From NCBI GenBank assembly GCA_042408925.1, contig JBHOQO010000096.1, forward strand, positions 25,961 through 89,960: a stretch of DNA of 64,000 nt, read 5' to 3'. The stretch comes from BPIH01 sp042408925. Lineage in GTDB: Bacteria; Chloroflexota; Limnocylindria; Limnocylindrales; CSP1-4. Position 1 is the first letter of the stretch, and each line of letters starts with the position of its first letter. The notes under the pieces are model-generated. The model worked only from the letters and a program-made list of their open reading frames with translations. It searched no databases and was not told the DNA's origin. Position numbers and translations under genes: made by a program. Shown here in pieces: positions 8,055 to 15,089 of this stretch.

Positions 8055-8096
8055 GGCCTGTCAAGTCTTGACAGGCCGACGGGCGCCGATTGTATG
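8055..8096. promoter_or_regulatory. Palindrome containing two back-to-back TTGACA boxes between dnaG and the LLM gene
   Basis: The arms GGCCTGTCAAG (8055-8065) and CTTGACAGGCC (8067-8077) form a perfect inverted repeat about T8066. Each arm contains a consensus -35 TTGACA, one per strand. On the plus strand TTGACA (8068-8073) is followed after 17 bases by TGTATG (8091-8096), a plausible -10 for the gene at 8188. On the minus strand no good -10 is seen 17 bases away. The site could be a shared operator, a divergent promoter, or both. Confidence 0.55.
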
Positions 8097-8187
8097 CCCG
8101 CCCCGCGGCGCCGACAAGCGAAGCGCCGATACCCGCGCCGAGGCTCCGATCGGCCGGCCGGCCGGCCTCGGGGTACGCTCCAGCGTG

Positions 8188-9111
8188 ATGCGTCCGTTCC
8201 GCTTCGCCGTCACGGCCGCCTGGGCCCCCGATGCGGCAGCCTGGCAGGACCTCGCCCGCCGCGCCGAGGCGCTCGGCTACGACGCCCTCGTCGTCCCCGA
8301 CCACCTCGCACGCCAGCTCGCCCCGATCGCCGCCCTCGCGACCGCGGCGGCCGCGACGACCCGCCTCCGGATCGGCTCGTACGTCTTCGCCAACGACTTC
8401 CGCCACCCGCTCGTCCTCGCCCGGGAGGTCGCCACCCTCGACCGCCTCTCGGGCGGCCGGGTCCTCCTGGGGCTCGGGGCCGGCTGGCGGATCCCCGACT
8501 ACCGCCAGCTCGGGCTCCCGTACGATCCGCCGGGAACCCGGATCGAGCGACTCGCCGAAGCCGTCGGCCTCGTGAAGCGGCTCCTGGCGGGCGAGGAGGT
8601 GACCCACACCGGCCGGCACTATCGGTTCGAGCGGGCGACGGTCGAGCCCCGGCCGATCCAGCGGCCCCACCCCCCGATCATCCTCGGCGGGGGCGGACGC
8701 CGGATGCTTCGGCTCGCCGCCCGCGAGGCCGACATCGTCGGTCTCCTCCCCCAGTTCGACGCCCGGGGGCGACCGATCGTCCGCCAGGCGACCGAGGCGG
8801 CGACGGCAGCGAAGGTCGCCCTCGTCCGTGAGGCGGCCGGCTCACGCTGGGGGAGCTTCGACCTCGACGTCCTCGTCGCCGACGCCGGGCTCGTCGACTG
8901 GCCGCGGCGGCCCCTCCGATCGGTCTGGAGCCTCGCCGCCGCCGGCGCCGGGGCCCTCGTCGGGACCCCGTACCTGCTCCACGGCACGCTTCGACGCCTC
9001 GAAGCCCTCCTCCTCCGCCGCCGCGAGGCCTGGGGCCTGAACTCGTACACCGTCCCCGCCGACGCCATGGAGGCGATCGCCCCGCTCGTCGAGCGACTCG
9101 CCGGACGCTGA
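8188..9111 (+). CDS. LLM-class F420-dependent oxidoreductase
   Basis: The 307-residue protein is a luciferase-like monooxygenase (LLM) superfamily TIM barrel of the group that usually uses coenzyme F420 (TIGR03621-like) instead of FMN. Recognisable blocks are MRPFRFAVTAAW at the start, YDALVVPDHL at about 32-41, RIGSYVFANDFRHP, then LATLDRLSGGR-like VATLDRLSGGRVLLGLGAGW, and PPIILGGGGRRMLRLAAREAD near residue 170. Start ATG 8188 is set by alignment of this N-terminus with the family. It is monocistronic and convergent with the MutS-like operon. Substrate cannot be assigned. Relevance: F420 use is common in actinobacteria and known in some Chloroflexota. Confidence 0.85.
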   Translation: MRPFRFAVTAAWAPDAAAWQDLARRAEALGYDALVVPDHLARQLAPIAALATAAAATTRLRIGSYVFANDFRHPLVLAREVATLDRLSGGRVLLGLGAGWRIPDYRQLGLPYDPPGTRIERLAEAVGLVKRLLAGEEVTHTGRHYRFERATVEPRPIQRPHPPIILGGGGRRMLRLAAREADIVGLLPQFDARGRPIVRQATEAATAAKVALVREAAGSRWGSFDLDVLVADAGLVDWPRRPLRSVWSLAAAGAGALVGTPYLLHGTLRRLEALLLRRREAWGLNSYTVPADAMEAIAPLVERLAGR

Positions 9112-9113
9112 CG

Positions 9114-9205
9114 GCGCCCCGCTCACCCCCCGGACGCCGCGCGGCTCACCCGCCGGACGGCGCCCCGCTCAACAGCGGGACGGCGCGCGGCTCACCCCCC
9201 GGACG
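9114..9205. repeat. 23-bp tandem repeat, four copies, spanning the MutS-like stop codon
   Basis: Units lie at 9114-9136, 9137-9159, 9160-9182 and 9183-9205, with consensus GCGC[C/G]C[C/G]GCTCACCC-N2-CGGACG. The sequence occupies the whole 80-bp gap between the LLM gene (stop 9111) and the MutS-like gene (stop 9192-9194). That stop codon is the TCA in the fourth unit, so the array repeats the terminal codons of the minus-strand gene. Confidence 0.8.
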
Positions 9206-10754
9206 GCGCCAGCCTCCCTGCCGAGCGGCCGTCGGTCGCCTCGGCCGGCTCGGGGTCCGCCCCGGCCTCGGCCCCGAAGACCCGGCGATAGACGTCGACA
9301 CCGTGGCTCGAGCCCTCGGGCGCCCCGGGCACGATCCGGAACGTCCGCGTCCCGTCCGGGCGACGCTCGGCCCGCAGGAACCGGGTCCCGGCCCGGCCGG
9401 CTGTGGCGAGCCCCTCGGCGAGGTCGATGAGATGGGTCACGTAGGCGACCCGGACGTCCGAGTCGACGAGCGCCTCGACGACGCCCCGAGCGATCGCCGA
9501 CCCCTCGCGCTCGTTCGTGGAGCTGAACGACTCGTTGAGGAGGACGAGGTCACCGGGCTGGAGCCCATCGACGATGGCGCGCATCCGGGCGAGCTCCTCG
9601 TCGAGCTTGCCGCGCCGGAGCGTCTCGTCCTCCTCCCGACTGAAGTGACTGACGACCCGCCGGGCGAGGGCCGCCCGGTAGGCCCGGGCGGGAACCGGGA
9701 GCCCGGCCGCCATGAGGAGCTGGGCCAGCCCGAGGCTCCGGAGGAACGTCGACTTGCCGCCCTGGTTCGCACCCGTCACGACGAGGAGCCGGGCACCGTC
9801 GGCCGCGAGGTCGTTGGCCACGACCGGCTCACCGAGCCTGAGGAGGAGCGCCGCGTCGCCGAGCGCCTCGGCCCGCAGGGCGAGCGAACCGACCGGCAGC
9901 GGCTCCGGCAGACAGGTCGGCCCGAGGGAGGAGAGCCGGGCCTGGAGGTTCACGGCCCCGAGGTAGAAGGCAACCTCGTCGCGGAGGAGCCGGAAGAAGT
10001 CGAGGACGTGGTCGGCCGACGCCGCCACCGCCGCCGCGGCAAGGCTCACGCCGCGACCGGTCAACTCGGCGAGGGCCCGGAAGCCGCTCTCGTCTCGATC
10101 GGGGACCTCGTAGACGTACGTCGAACCGTCGGAGAGACCGAGCCGCTCCCGCCAGCCCGGCCGGCCGATCCGCCGCCGGAGGACGTAGTTCACCCCCCGG
10201 TTCCCGGCGCCGAGCTCGGCGGTGACGATGATTCCGTCGTCGAAGCGGAGTCGCCGGAGGTGACCCTCGACGGCCTCGAGGTACGGCTCGTCGAGCTCCC
10301 GGCAGAGCATCTCGAAGAGGGTCCGGAAGCCCTCGGAGGCGACGGCCGCGCGCCGTTCCTCGGCGAGCTGCCGCAGGCGGCGAAGGACGTCGACGAACTG
10401 GCCGATGACCTCGACCGACCGGCGGAGCACCGTCTCCGGGTGACGGCTCCAGAGGCCGCCGTAGACCCGCCGCTCCCGCTCGATCGCCTCGACGGCAAGG
10501 TCGTAGCACCGTCGCGGCGTCGTCGGGTCGGTGAGGCAGTCGGCGACGATCGCCTGCCGATACCGGACGACGGCCGGATCGTCGGTCCCGGCGAGGACGA
10601 CCGCCCGAGCGACTTCCGAGATCCGGCGGTCGCCGTCGGCCATCGCCTCGAAGAGGAGCTCGAGCCCGAGATCGTCGACGAGCGCCTGCTCGAGGGGATC
10701 GAGCTCGCGGTCGAGCTCGGCATCGCGGTCGGGGTAGAGGAGCCTGGGCTTCAT
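9192..10754 (-). CDS. MutS-like ATPase, second of a pair
   Basis: The 520-residue protein belongs to the MutS ATPase superfamily but lacks the mismatch-recognition and connector domains, keeping only lever/clamp-like helices and the C-terminal ATPase. Walker A is GANQGGKST (328-336), within VTGANQGGKSTFLRSLGLAQ. The Walker B position reads LVLLNES (403-409) where canonical MutS has a DE pair, so the magnesium-coordinating Asp is Asn and the catalytic Glu is kept. The trans-acting region SFSSTNEREG follows, and His441 in YVTHLIDLA matches the conserved MutS His. It starts ATG 10754 in an ATGA overlap with the first MutS-like gene. It probably forms a heterodimer with that protein. Mismatch repair is unlikely; a structural or recombination role on DNA or RNA is an inference. 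Confidence 0.85.
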   Translation of the reverse strand: MKPRLLYPDRDAELDRELDPLEQALVDDLGLELLFEAMADGDRRISEVARAVVLAGTDDPAVVRYRQAIVADCLTDPTTPRRCYDLAVEAIERERRVYGGLWSRHPETVLRRSVEVIGQFVDVLRRLRQLAEERRAAVASEGFRTLFEMLCRELDEPYLEAVEGHLRRLRFDDGIIVTAELGAGNRGVNYVLRRRIGRPGWRERLGLSDGSTYVYEVPDRDESGFRALAELTGRGVSLAAAAVAASADHVLDFFRLLRDEVAFYLGAVNLQARLSSLGPTCLPEPLPVGSLALRAEALGDAALLLRLGEPVVANDLAADGARLLVVTGANQGGKSTFLRSLGLAQLLMAAGLPVPARAYRAALARRVVSHFSREEDETLRRGKLDEELARMRAIVDGLQPGDLVLLNESFSSTNEREGSAIARGVVEALVDSDVRVAYVTHLIDLAEGLATAGRAGTRFLRAERRPDGTRTFRIVPGAPEGSSHGVDVYRRVFGAEAGADPEPAEATDGRSAGRLAPSGG

Positions 10755-12382
10755 CGGTGCCCGTTCTCCCGATCGGCGAGGGCGGCCCGGATCTGCTCGT
10801 ACGTGAGGCCGTGCTTCGCGGCGAGGGCAACCGCGTAGGCCCGACCGTCGGCCGGCCGGCGCTCGATCCGGTACGTCCGGATCGTGGGGTCGGCCGGGTC
10901 GACCCCGGCGACCATGCTGACGACGGCCGGCCCGAGGATGGCGAGCTCGTCGAGGAAGGTGACGCAGACGACGAGCATGTCCCGGCCGGCCATCGTCCGG
11001 AGCATGACCCGGTTCAAGAAGAGGGCGTCGGTCGCCGACGTCGAGCTGAAGCTCTCGTTCATGACGACGAGGCTCTCCGACGTCGCCGCCTCGAGGATCG
11101 CCCGGAAGCGCCGCAGGTCGCGCTCGAGCTTGCCCTCGAGGGTCGAGACGTCTTCGCGGCGCTCGAAGTGGGTCAGGATCCGATCGACGAGCGGGCAGCG
11201 AACCTCGCGACCGGGGACCGGGAGCCCGAGGGCGGCCAGATGGTGGAGCTGGCCGATCGCCCGGGCGAAGGTCGTCTTGCCGCCCTGGTTCGGACCCGAG
11301 ACGACGACGATCCGCTCCGCTCCGGCGAGCTCGACGTCGTTCGTGACGATCCGCCCGCCGGCCGCGGCGAGCCCGTCGGCGAGGGCGAGGTCGAAAATCC
11401 CCCGCGCGCGCAGGGTTCGGTCGCCGGCGGCGACGACCGGATAGCAGAACGACAGGCCGCGGCCGCGGAGCCGCTCGACGTGCTCGAGGTAGGCGAGATA
11501 GAAGGCGACCTCCGCGTCGAAGCGTTCGACGACCGGGTCGACGAACGCGGCGTGGCGCTCGAGGACCGCCTCGACGTCGGCGAAGACCGCGGGGTGGAGC
11601 CGGACGACCCGGTCGAGGATCGCCGCCTCGACATGGTTCATCGTCGTGCTGCGGCCGACGTCGAAGCGGTACTCCTTCGTCGTCCCCTGCCGGAACTTCT
11701 CGAAGACGGCGAGGATCTCCGCGCCGTAGTCGGGCTCGCCGCGGTCGCGGGCGACGCGGATCCGGTTCCCGGAGATGTGGAGCCGGTAGCGGAGCTCGCC
11801 GAGGGCGGCGAGGACCCGCCCGACGTCGGCCTCGAGGGTGCGAAACCGCTCCGACGAGCGGTACTCCTCGATGAACGCCAGGATCCGACGGAACCCGGTC
11901 GACTGCGGCCGGCCGGCGGCGAGCCCCTCGGCAAGGCTCGCGACGGCCCGGCAATACGCGGCGGCGGCATCGAGGAACCAACGCGATCCCTCGTGCCGGT
12001 AGTAGGAATGGCGTGCCCGCCCGAGGCGGCGGCGGACGCCGTCCATCTCCGACCGGAATTCGCGGACGACGGCGGCGATCTCCGGCCGCTCGAGGTCGCG
12101 GCAGACCGCCTGGCGGTACTCGATCGCGGCGACCCGATCCAGGGGCCGTTCGAACGCCGCCCGCAGCTCGGCGGCGGCCGATTCGTCCTGCCGACCGGCG
12201 AGAACCGCGTCGAACACCTGATCGAGCCGGAGATCGACGAGGGCATCGGCGGCGAGGGTATCGAGGGGCGACGGCGGCCCCTCGGGAACGACGTCCCAGA
12301 GGACGCTCGGCACGGCCTCGCCGAGCGCGTCCCGGGAGGCGTCCCGGGCTCGACGGCCGCGGGGCTCGAGCGCGCCGCTCAT
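10751..12382 (-). CDS. MutS-like ATPase, first of a pair
   Basis: The 543-residue paralogue of the downstream protein shares its architecture: a helical region of about 350 residues, then the MutS ATPase. Walker A is GPNQGGKTT (363-371), Walker B-like VVMNES lies at 439-444 with SFSSTSATDA after it. Here too Asp is replaced by Asn. The switch His of MutS is replaced by Phe in VVCVTFLDELA, so this site may be catalytically weaker than its partner's. It begins ATG 12382, overlapping the zinc-ribbon gene stop as ATGA. The pair resembles heterodimeric MutS-family systems in which one site is degenerate. No MutL or nuclease is adjacent. I cannot place it in a named MutS subfamily. Confidence 0.85.
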   Translation of the reverse strand: MSGALEPRGRRARDASRDALGEAVPSVLWDVVPEGPPSPLDTLAADALVDLRLDQVFDAVLAGRQDESAAAELRAAFERPLDRVAAIEYRQAVCRDLERPEIAAVVREFRSEMDGVRRRLGRARHSYYRHEGSRWFLDAAAAYCRAVASLAEGLAAGRPQSTGFRRILAFIEEYRSSERFRTLEADVGRVLAALGELRYRLHISGNRIRVARDRGEPDYGAEILAVFEKFRQGTTKEYRFDVGRSTTMNHVEAAILDRVVRLHPAVFADVEAVLERHAAFVDPVVERFDAEVAFYLAYLEHVERLRGRGLSFCYPVVAAGDRTLRARGIFDLALADGLAAAGGRIVTNDVELAGAERIVVVSGPNQGGKTTFARAIGQLHHLAALGLPVPGREVRCPLVDRILTHFERREDVSTLEGKLERDLRRFRAILEAATSESLVVMNESFSSTSATDALFLNRVMLRTMAGRDMLVVCVTFLDELAILGPAVVSMVAGVDPADPTIRTYRIERRPADGRAYAVALAAKHGLTYEQIRAALADRENGHR

Positions 12383-12843
12383 CGCCGACCTCCGTTCGAT
12401 CGCGCGGTCGACGCAGCAGGCGACCCGTCAGGCTCGGGCGCCACCCCGAGCGATCGGGAGCGGGACCGCCGGGCGGGTCCGAGGGCTGCCGCGGCGGCCC
12501 GCCGGACGACGACGGGGCCTCCCGCCGCGAGCTCCAGGAGCCGGCCCCGGACCCGCGGCACGTCGGCGAAGGCACCGAGGGCGCGCGCCGCCGCCGCCGC
12601 CCGGTACGGATCGCTCGAGCCCGTCGCCTCGAGGAGCGGCCCGATCGCCCGCCGAGCTCCCCTCGCTCCGAGGATCTCGGCGGCGAGGACGGCCGTCTCG
12701 GTGTCGGGATGGCGGAGCGCCCAGACGAGTCGGTCGTCGAACGCCTCCTCGGTCGCAAGGGCGGCCCCGCAGCGCTCGCAGAAGGACGCCTCGAACGGGT
12801 TGTGGGCGTAGCACGCCGGGCAGTAGCGGACGAGATCCGTCAT
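12379..12843 (-). CDS. Zinc-ribbon plus HEAT-like repeat protein
   Basis: This 154-residue protein starts with a zinc ribbon: RYCPACYAHNPFEASFCERCG, four cysteines in CxxC pairs within residues 7-25. It continues with alpha-helical repeats (about 35-125) rich in Ala and Leu with the HEAT/PBS-lyase pattern DTETAVLAAEILGARGARRA and DPYRAAAAARALGAF. The C-terminal tail is basic and low-complexity. Such proteins are usually scaffolds. The position, directly overlapping the first MutS-like gene and preceded by GGGAGG that overlaps the end of the upstream gene, suggests it is an adaptor for the MutS-like pair. Function is otherwise unknown. Confidence 0.8.
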   Translation of the reverse strand: MTDLVRYCPACYAHNPFEASFCERCGAALATEEAFDDRLVWALRHPDTETAVLAAEILGARGARRAIGPLLEATGSSDPYRAAAAARALGAFADVPRVRGRLLELAAGGPVVVRRAAAAALGPARRSRSRSLGVAPEPDGSPAASTARSNGGRR

Positions 12844-12849
12844 CGCCGT

Positions 12850-13191
12850 TCACCTCCCGACGGCCGCCAGGACGGCGAGCCCGATGAGGTAGGGCCCGAC
12901 GAGGACGACCAGGAGCGCGAGCCAGTCGCGGGCCCGCAACGGCGGTACGCCGGGGGCCGGACAGCCGCGGATCGTCCGGACGAGGGTCCGGGCGGCGATC
13001 GCCAGCCGTCGGGCGCGCTCGGCGTCCGAGAGAACGGCGGGATGGAGCGCGGAGCTCGGGGCCGAACGACCGCCGAACGAGCGCGACCGCGGCCGGCCCA
13101 GGGTCGGGCGACCCCGCCGCCGCGTCCGCGTCGGGCGGGCGGGAGCGGTTGGATCAGGGGAACCGTGCCGGACTTCGAGATCGACGACCAT
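12850..13191 (-). CDS. Hypothetical protein with basic N-terminus and C-terminal membrane anchor
   Basis: I do not recognise this 113-residue protein. The first 50 residues are rich in Arg, Pro and Ser (PTRTRRRGRPTLGRPRSRSF), the middle contains a helix (SDAERARRLAIAARTLVRTI), and the last 25 residues form one transmembrane helix (WLALLVVLVGPYLIGLAVLAAV). I chose ATG 13191 because AGGAGG lies eight bases upstream; an in-frame ATG at 13212 lacks a site. It is the first gene of the MutS-like operon, with six bases to the next start. A tail-anchored basic protein could tether the complex to membrane or nucleic acid, which is inference from layout only. Confidence 0.65.
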   Translation of the reverse strand: MVVDLEVRHGSPDPTAPARPTRTRRRGRPTLGRPRSRSFGGRSAPSSALHPAVLSDAERARRLAIAARTLVRTIRGCPAPGVPPLRARDWLALLVVLVGPYLIGLAVLAAVGR

Positions 13192-13364
13192 CGCTGACAC
13201 CTCCTGCGCCACTCGTGCGCGTAGAGGCTGTCAGCGGACCACCCGCGGATCCCCGGGTCGGGACGCGACCCGGGCCGGCGAGCCTCATCGCCGATGCCGA
13301 TATCGTAGCCGAGACGCAGGACCGTGCCCGATCCGACGAGGCGAAGGGTCGGGGCGCCTCCGAT

Positions 13365-14363
13365 CTACGGGCCGACGATCGTGTTCGTCGTCGCCGCATT
13401 CGCCGCGTCGTAGACCGCCTGGGTATCCGCGTCGAACTTCGGCCCGTGCATGACGTTCTTCACCGAGCGGTACGTGTACGAGTTCACCGAGGTGAGCGTC
13501 CCCGTCCCGCTGGTCGGGTCAAAGCCGGTAAACCACGGACCGCCCGACGAGCCGCCCGTCATGTCGCAGGCGAGGGCATACGTGAGGTTGCCGTTGTAGG
13601 GATCGGAGCCGACCGGCCCGGCGCAGTAGACGAGGTCGCTCCCGTTGTACTTCCCGGCCGCCGGATACCCGAAGGCGTACGTCGTCGTCCCGTCGCCGAC
13701 GGCCGAGAACCGGATCGGGAAGGCGCCGACCGTCGCGTCGAGCTGCCCGCCGTTCTTGCCGCCGGGTCCCACGACGGCGATCGCGTAGTCGTGGAGCGTC
13801 GCCTGGGTATTGAAGCTCCCGGCGGAGGCGAACCCGTTGTGGACGACGAGGGCCGTCGCCGTCCAGCAGCCGTACGTCGTCGCCGAGCAGGTGTACGTCG
13901 GGCTGCTGTCGAACTCGGGGATGAAGAGCCAGTTCGTCGCGAAGACCCGGTTCGTCTCGTCGTACGCGCAGTGGGCGGCCGTGAGGACGAGCGAGTAGCC
14001 GGTTCGGCCGTCGGTGACGACGGCACCCGAGCAGACGTAGGCGGTTCCGCGGAGCTCGAAGTAGACGCGCCCGGTGGCGTGGTAGGCGGTCGTGTCGGTC
14101 TTCGTCCACGAGGCGCCGGTCACCGTGCCGCTCCCGCCGCCCGGCTTGCCGCCCCCGCCGGGGCGCTTCGCCGGAGCGAACCCGTCACGGGTCCCGAGGA
14201 CGACGTCGCGCGGCACGGCAGCCCGGAGCCGCTCGGGCGTCCAGCGGGCGATCGCGCGAAGGTGATCCGCCCAGCCCCGATCGACGGCCGCCGACGGGGC
14301 GGCGACGAGGGCGACGAGGAGGGCGGTCGCGAGGACGGTGGAGGCGGCGAGTCGCCGGGACAT
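13365..14363 (-). CDS. Secreted trypsin-like serine protease
   Basis: The 332-residue protein carries a signal peptide (MSRRLAASTVLATALLVALV, cleavage after about APSAA, residue 26), so it acts outside the membrane. The catalytic triad of the chymotrypsin fold is readable: His131 in LTAAHC, Asp192 in LHDYAIAVV, Ser273 in MTGGSSGGPW. Cysteines at 111/132, 159/166 and 247/266 are probably disulfide-bonded. Residues 27-85 form a propeptide-like region ending in a glycine-rich linker. It resembles V8/trypsin-like peptidases of actinobacteria and Chloroflexota. The start ATG 14363 follows GGGGAG. A clear promoter precedes it and it seems monocistronic. Loss of any triad residue would have suggested a binding role, but all are present. 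Confidence 0.92.
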   Translation of the reverse strand: MSRRLAASTVLATALLVALVAAPSAAVDRGWADHLRAIARWTPERLRAAVPRDVVLGTRDGFAPAKRPGGGGKPGGGSGTVTGASWTKTDTTAYHATGRVYFELRGTAYVCSGAVVTDGRTGYSLVLTAAHCAYDETNRVFATNWLFIPEFDSSPTYTCSATTYGCWTATALVVHNGFASAGSFNTQATLHDYAIAVVGPGGKNGGQLDATVGAFPIRFSAVGDGTTTYAFGYPAAGKYNGSDLVYCAGPVGSDPYNGNLTYALACDMTGGSSGGPWFTGFDPTSGTGTLTSVNSYTYRSVKNVMHGPKFDADTQAVYDAANAATTNTIVGP

Positions 14364-14399
14364 CGGTTCCGTCTCCCCGGAGCAAGATTGGACGGAACC

Positions 14400-14428
14400 T
14401 TCATACTGGATCGCCGGGGCGGCGTCAA
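14400..14428 (-). promoter_or_regulatory. Sigma-70-type promoter of the protease gene
   Basis: On the minus strand TTGACG (14428-14423) and TATGAA (14405-14400) are spaced by 17 bases, ending 37 bp before the start codon at 14363. No palindrome overlaps it, so it may be constitutive. Confidence 0.55.
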
Positions 14429-14518
14429 TGGCCGGCCCGTCGATCGGTGGCCGTCCGCACCGGAGCGAGGACCGCCGCCGCAATTCGCCGCGCCAATTCG
14501 AGCTACGGAGGGTTGTCG

Positions 14519-15064
14519 ATGCGCCTCGAAGGGATGCGCGTCCTCGTCCTCGCCGCCGACGGGGTCGAGGACCTCGAATACTGGGTCACCGTCATGCGCC
14601 TCCGGGAGGAAGGCGCCGTCGTTCGGACGGCCGGGCTCGCTCCGGGCACGGTCCGGGGCAAGAACGGCCTCGCCGTCCCGGTCGAGCTGCCCGTGGCGGA
14701 GGTCCGCCCGGACGACGTCGATGCCCTCGTCGTCCCCGGCGGCTGGGCACCCGACAAGCTCCGCCGCTACCGCACCGTGACCGATCTCGTCGCGGCCGTC
14801 CACGCGGCCGGCAAGCCGATGGCGATCATCTGCCACGGCGGCCTCGTCGCGATCTCGGCCCGGATCGTCGCCGGGCGACGGGCGACCGGCTCGCTCGGGA
14901 TCAAGGACGACCTGGAGAACGCCGGCGCCACCTGGGTCGACGAGCCCGCCGTCCGGGACGGGACGCTCGTCTGGGGCCGGGTCGTCGACGACATCCCGGC
15001 CTTCCTCCGCGAGGCCGTCGCCTGCTTCGCCGAGCACCACGCGGCGGTCCGCACCGCCGGCTGA
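14519..15064 (+). CDS. DJ-1/PfpI family protein
   Basis: The 181-residue product is a class I glutamine-amidotransferase-like protein of the PfpI/YhbO group, associated with protein deglycation, chaperone or protease-like activity. It keeps the PfpI blocks: RVLVLAADGVEDLEYWVTVM (Glu at the family position near residue 18), ALVVPGGWAPDKLRR, and the nucleophile elbow AIICHGG with Cys at about residue 102 followed by His. ATG 14519 is preceded by GGAGG at seven bases. It is divergent from the protease gene and ends 25 bp from glcF, with which it converges. The Cys-His pair makes it likely catalytic. The physiological substrate is not determined for most members. Confidence 0.9.
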   Translation: MRLEGMRVLVLAADGVEDLEYWVTVMRLREEGAVVRTAGLAPGTVRGKNGLAVPVELPVAEVRPDDVDALVVPGGWAPDKLRRYRTVTDLVAAVHAAGKPMAIICHGGLVAISARIVAGRRATGSLGIKDDLENAGATWVDEPAVRDGTLVWGRVVDDIPAFLREAVACFAEHHAAVRTAG

Positions 15065-15089
15065 CGAACCCGCCGGCGGGTCACGCCGC

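Noticed and set aside
3942..9111. Very long open frames on the plus strand antisense to rpoD and dnaG (for example 3942-6209 and the part of 5476-9111 before 8188)
   Set aside because: They have low-complexity Arg/Pro/Asp/Gly-rich translations and no domain signals, as expected for antisense frames in very GC-rich genes. Only the last segment from 8188 is a real gene (LLM oxidoreductase).
10755..12758. Open frame continuing upstream from the second MutS-like protein through the first
   Set aside because: The continuation is read in a different frame of the first MutS-like gene and gives Arg/Pro-rich sequence. The ATGA overlap at 10754 marks the true start.
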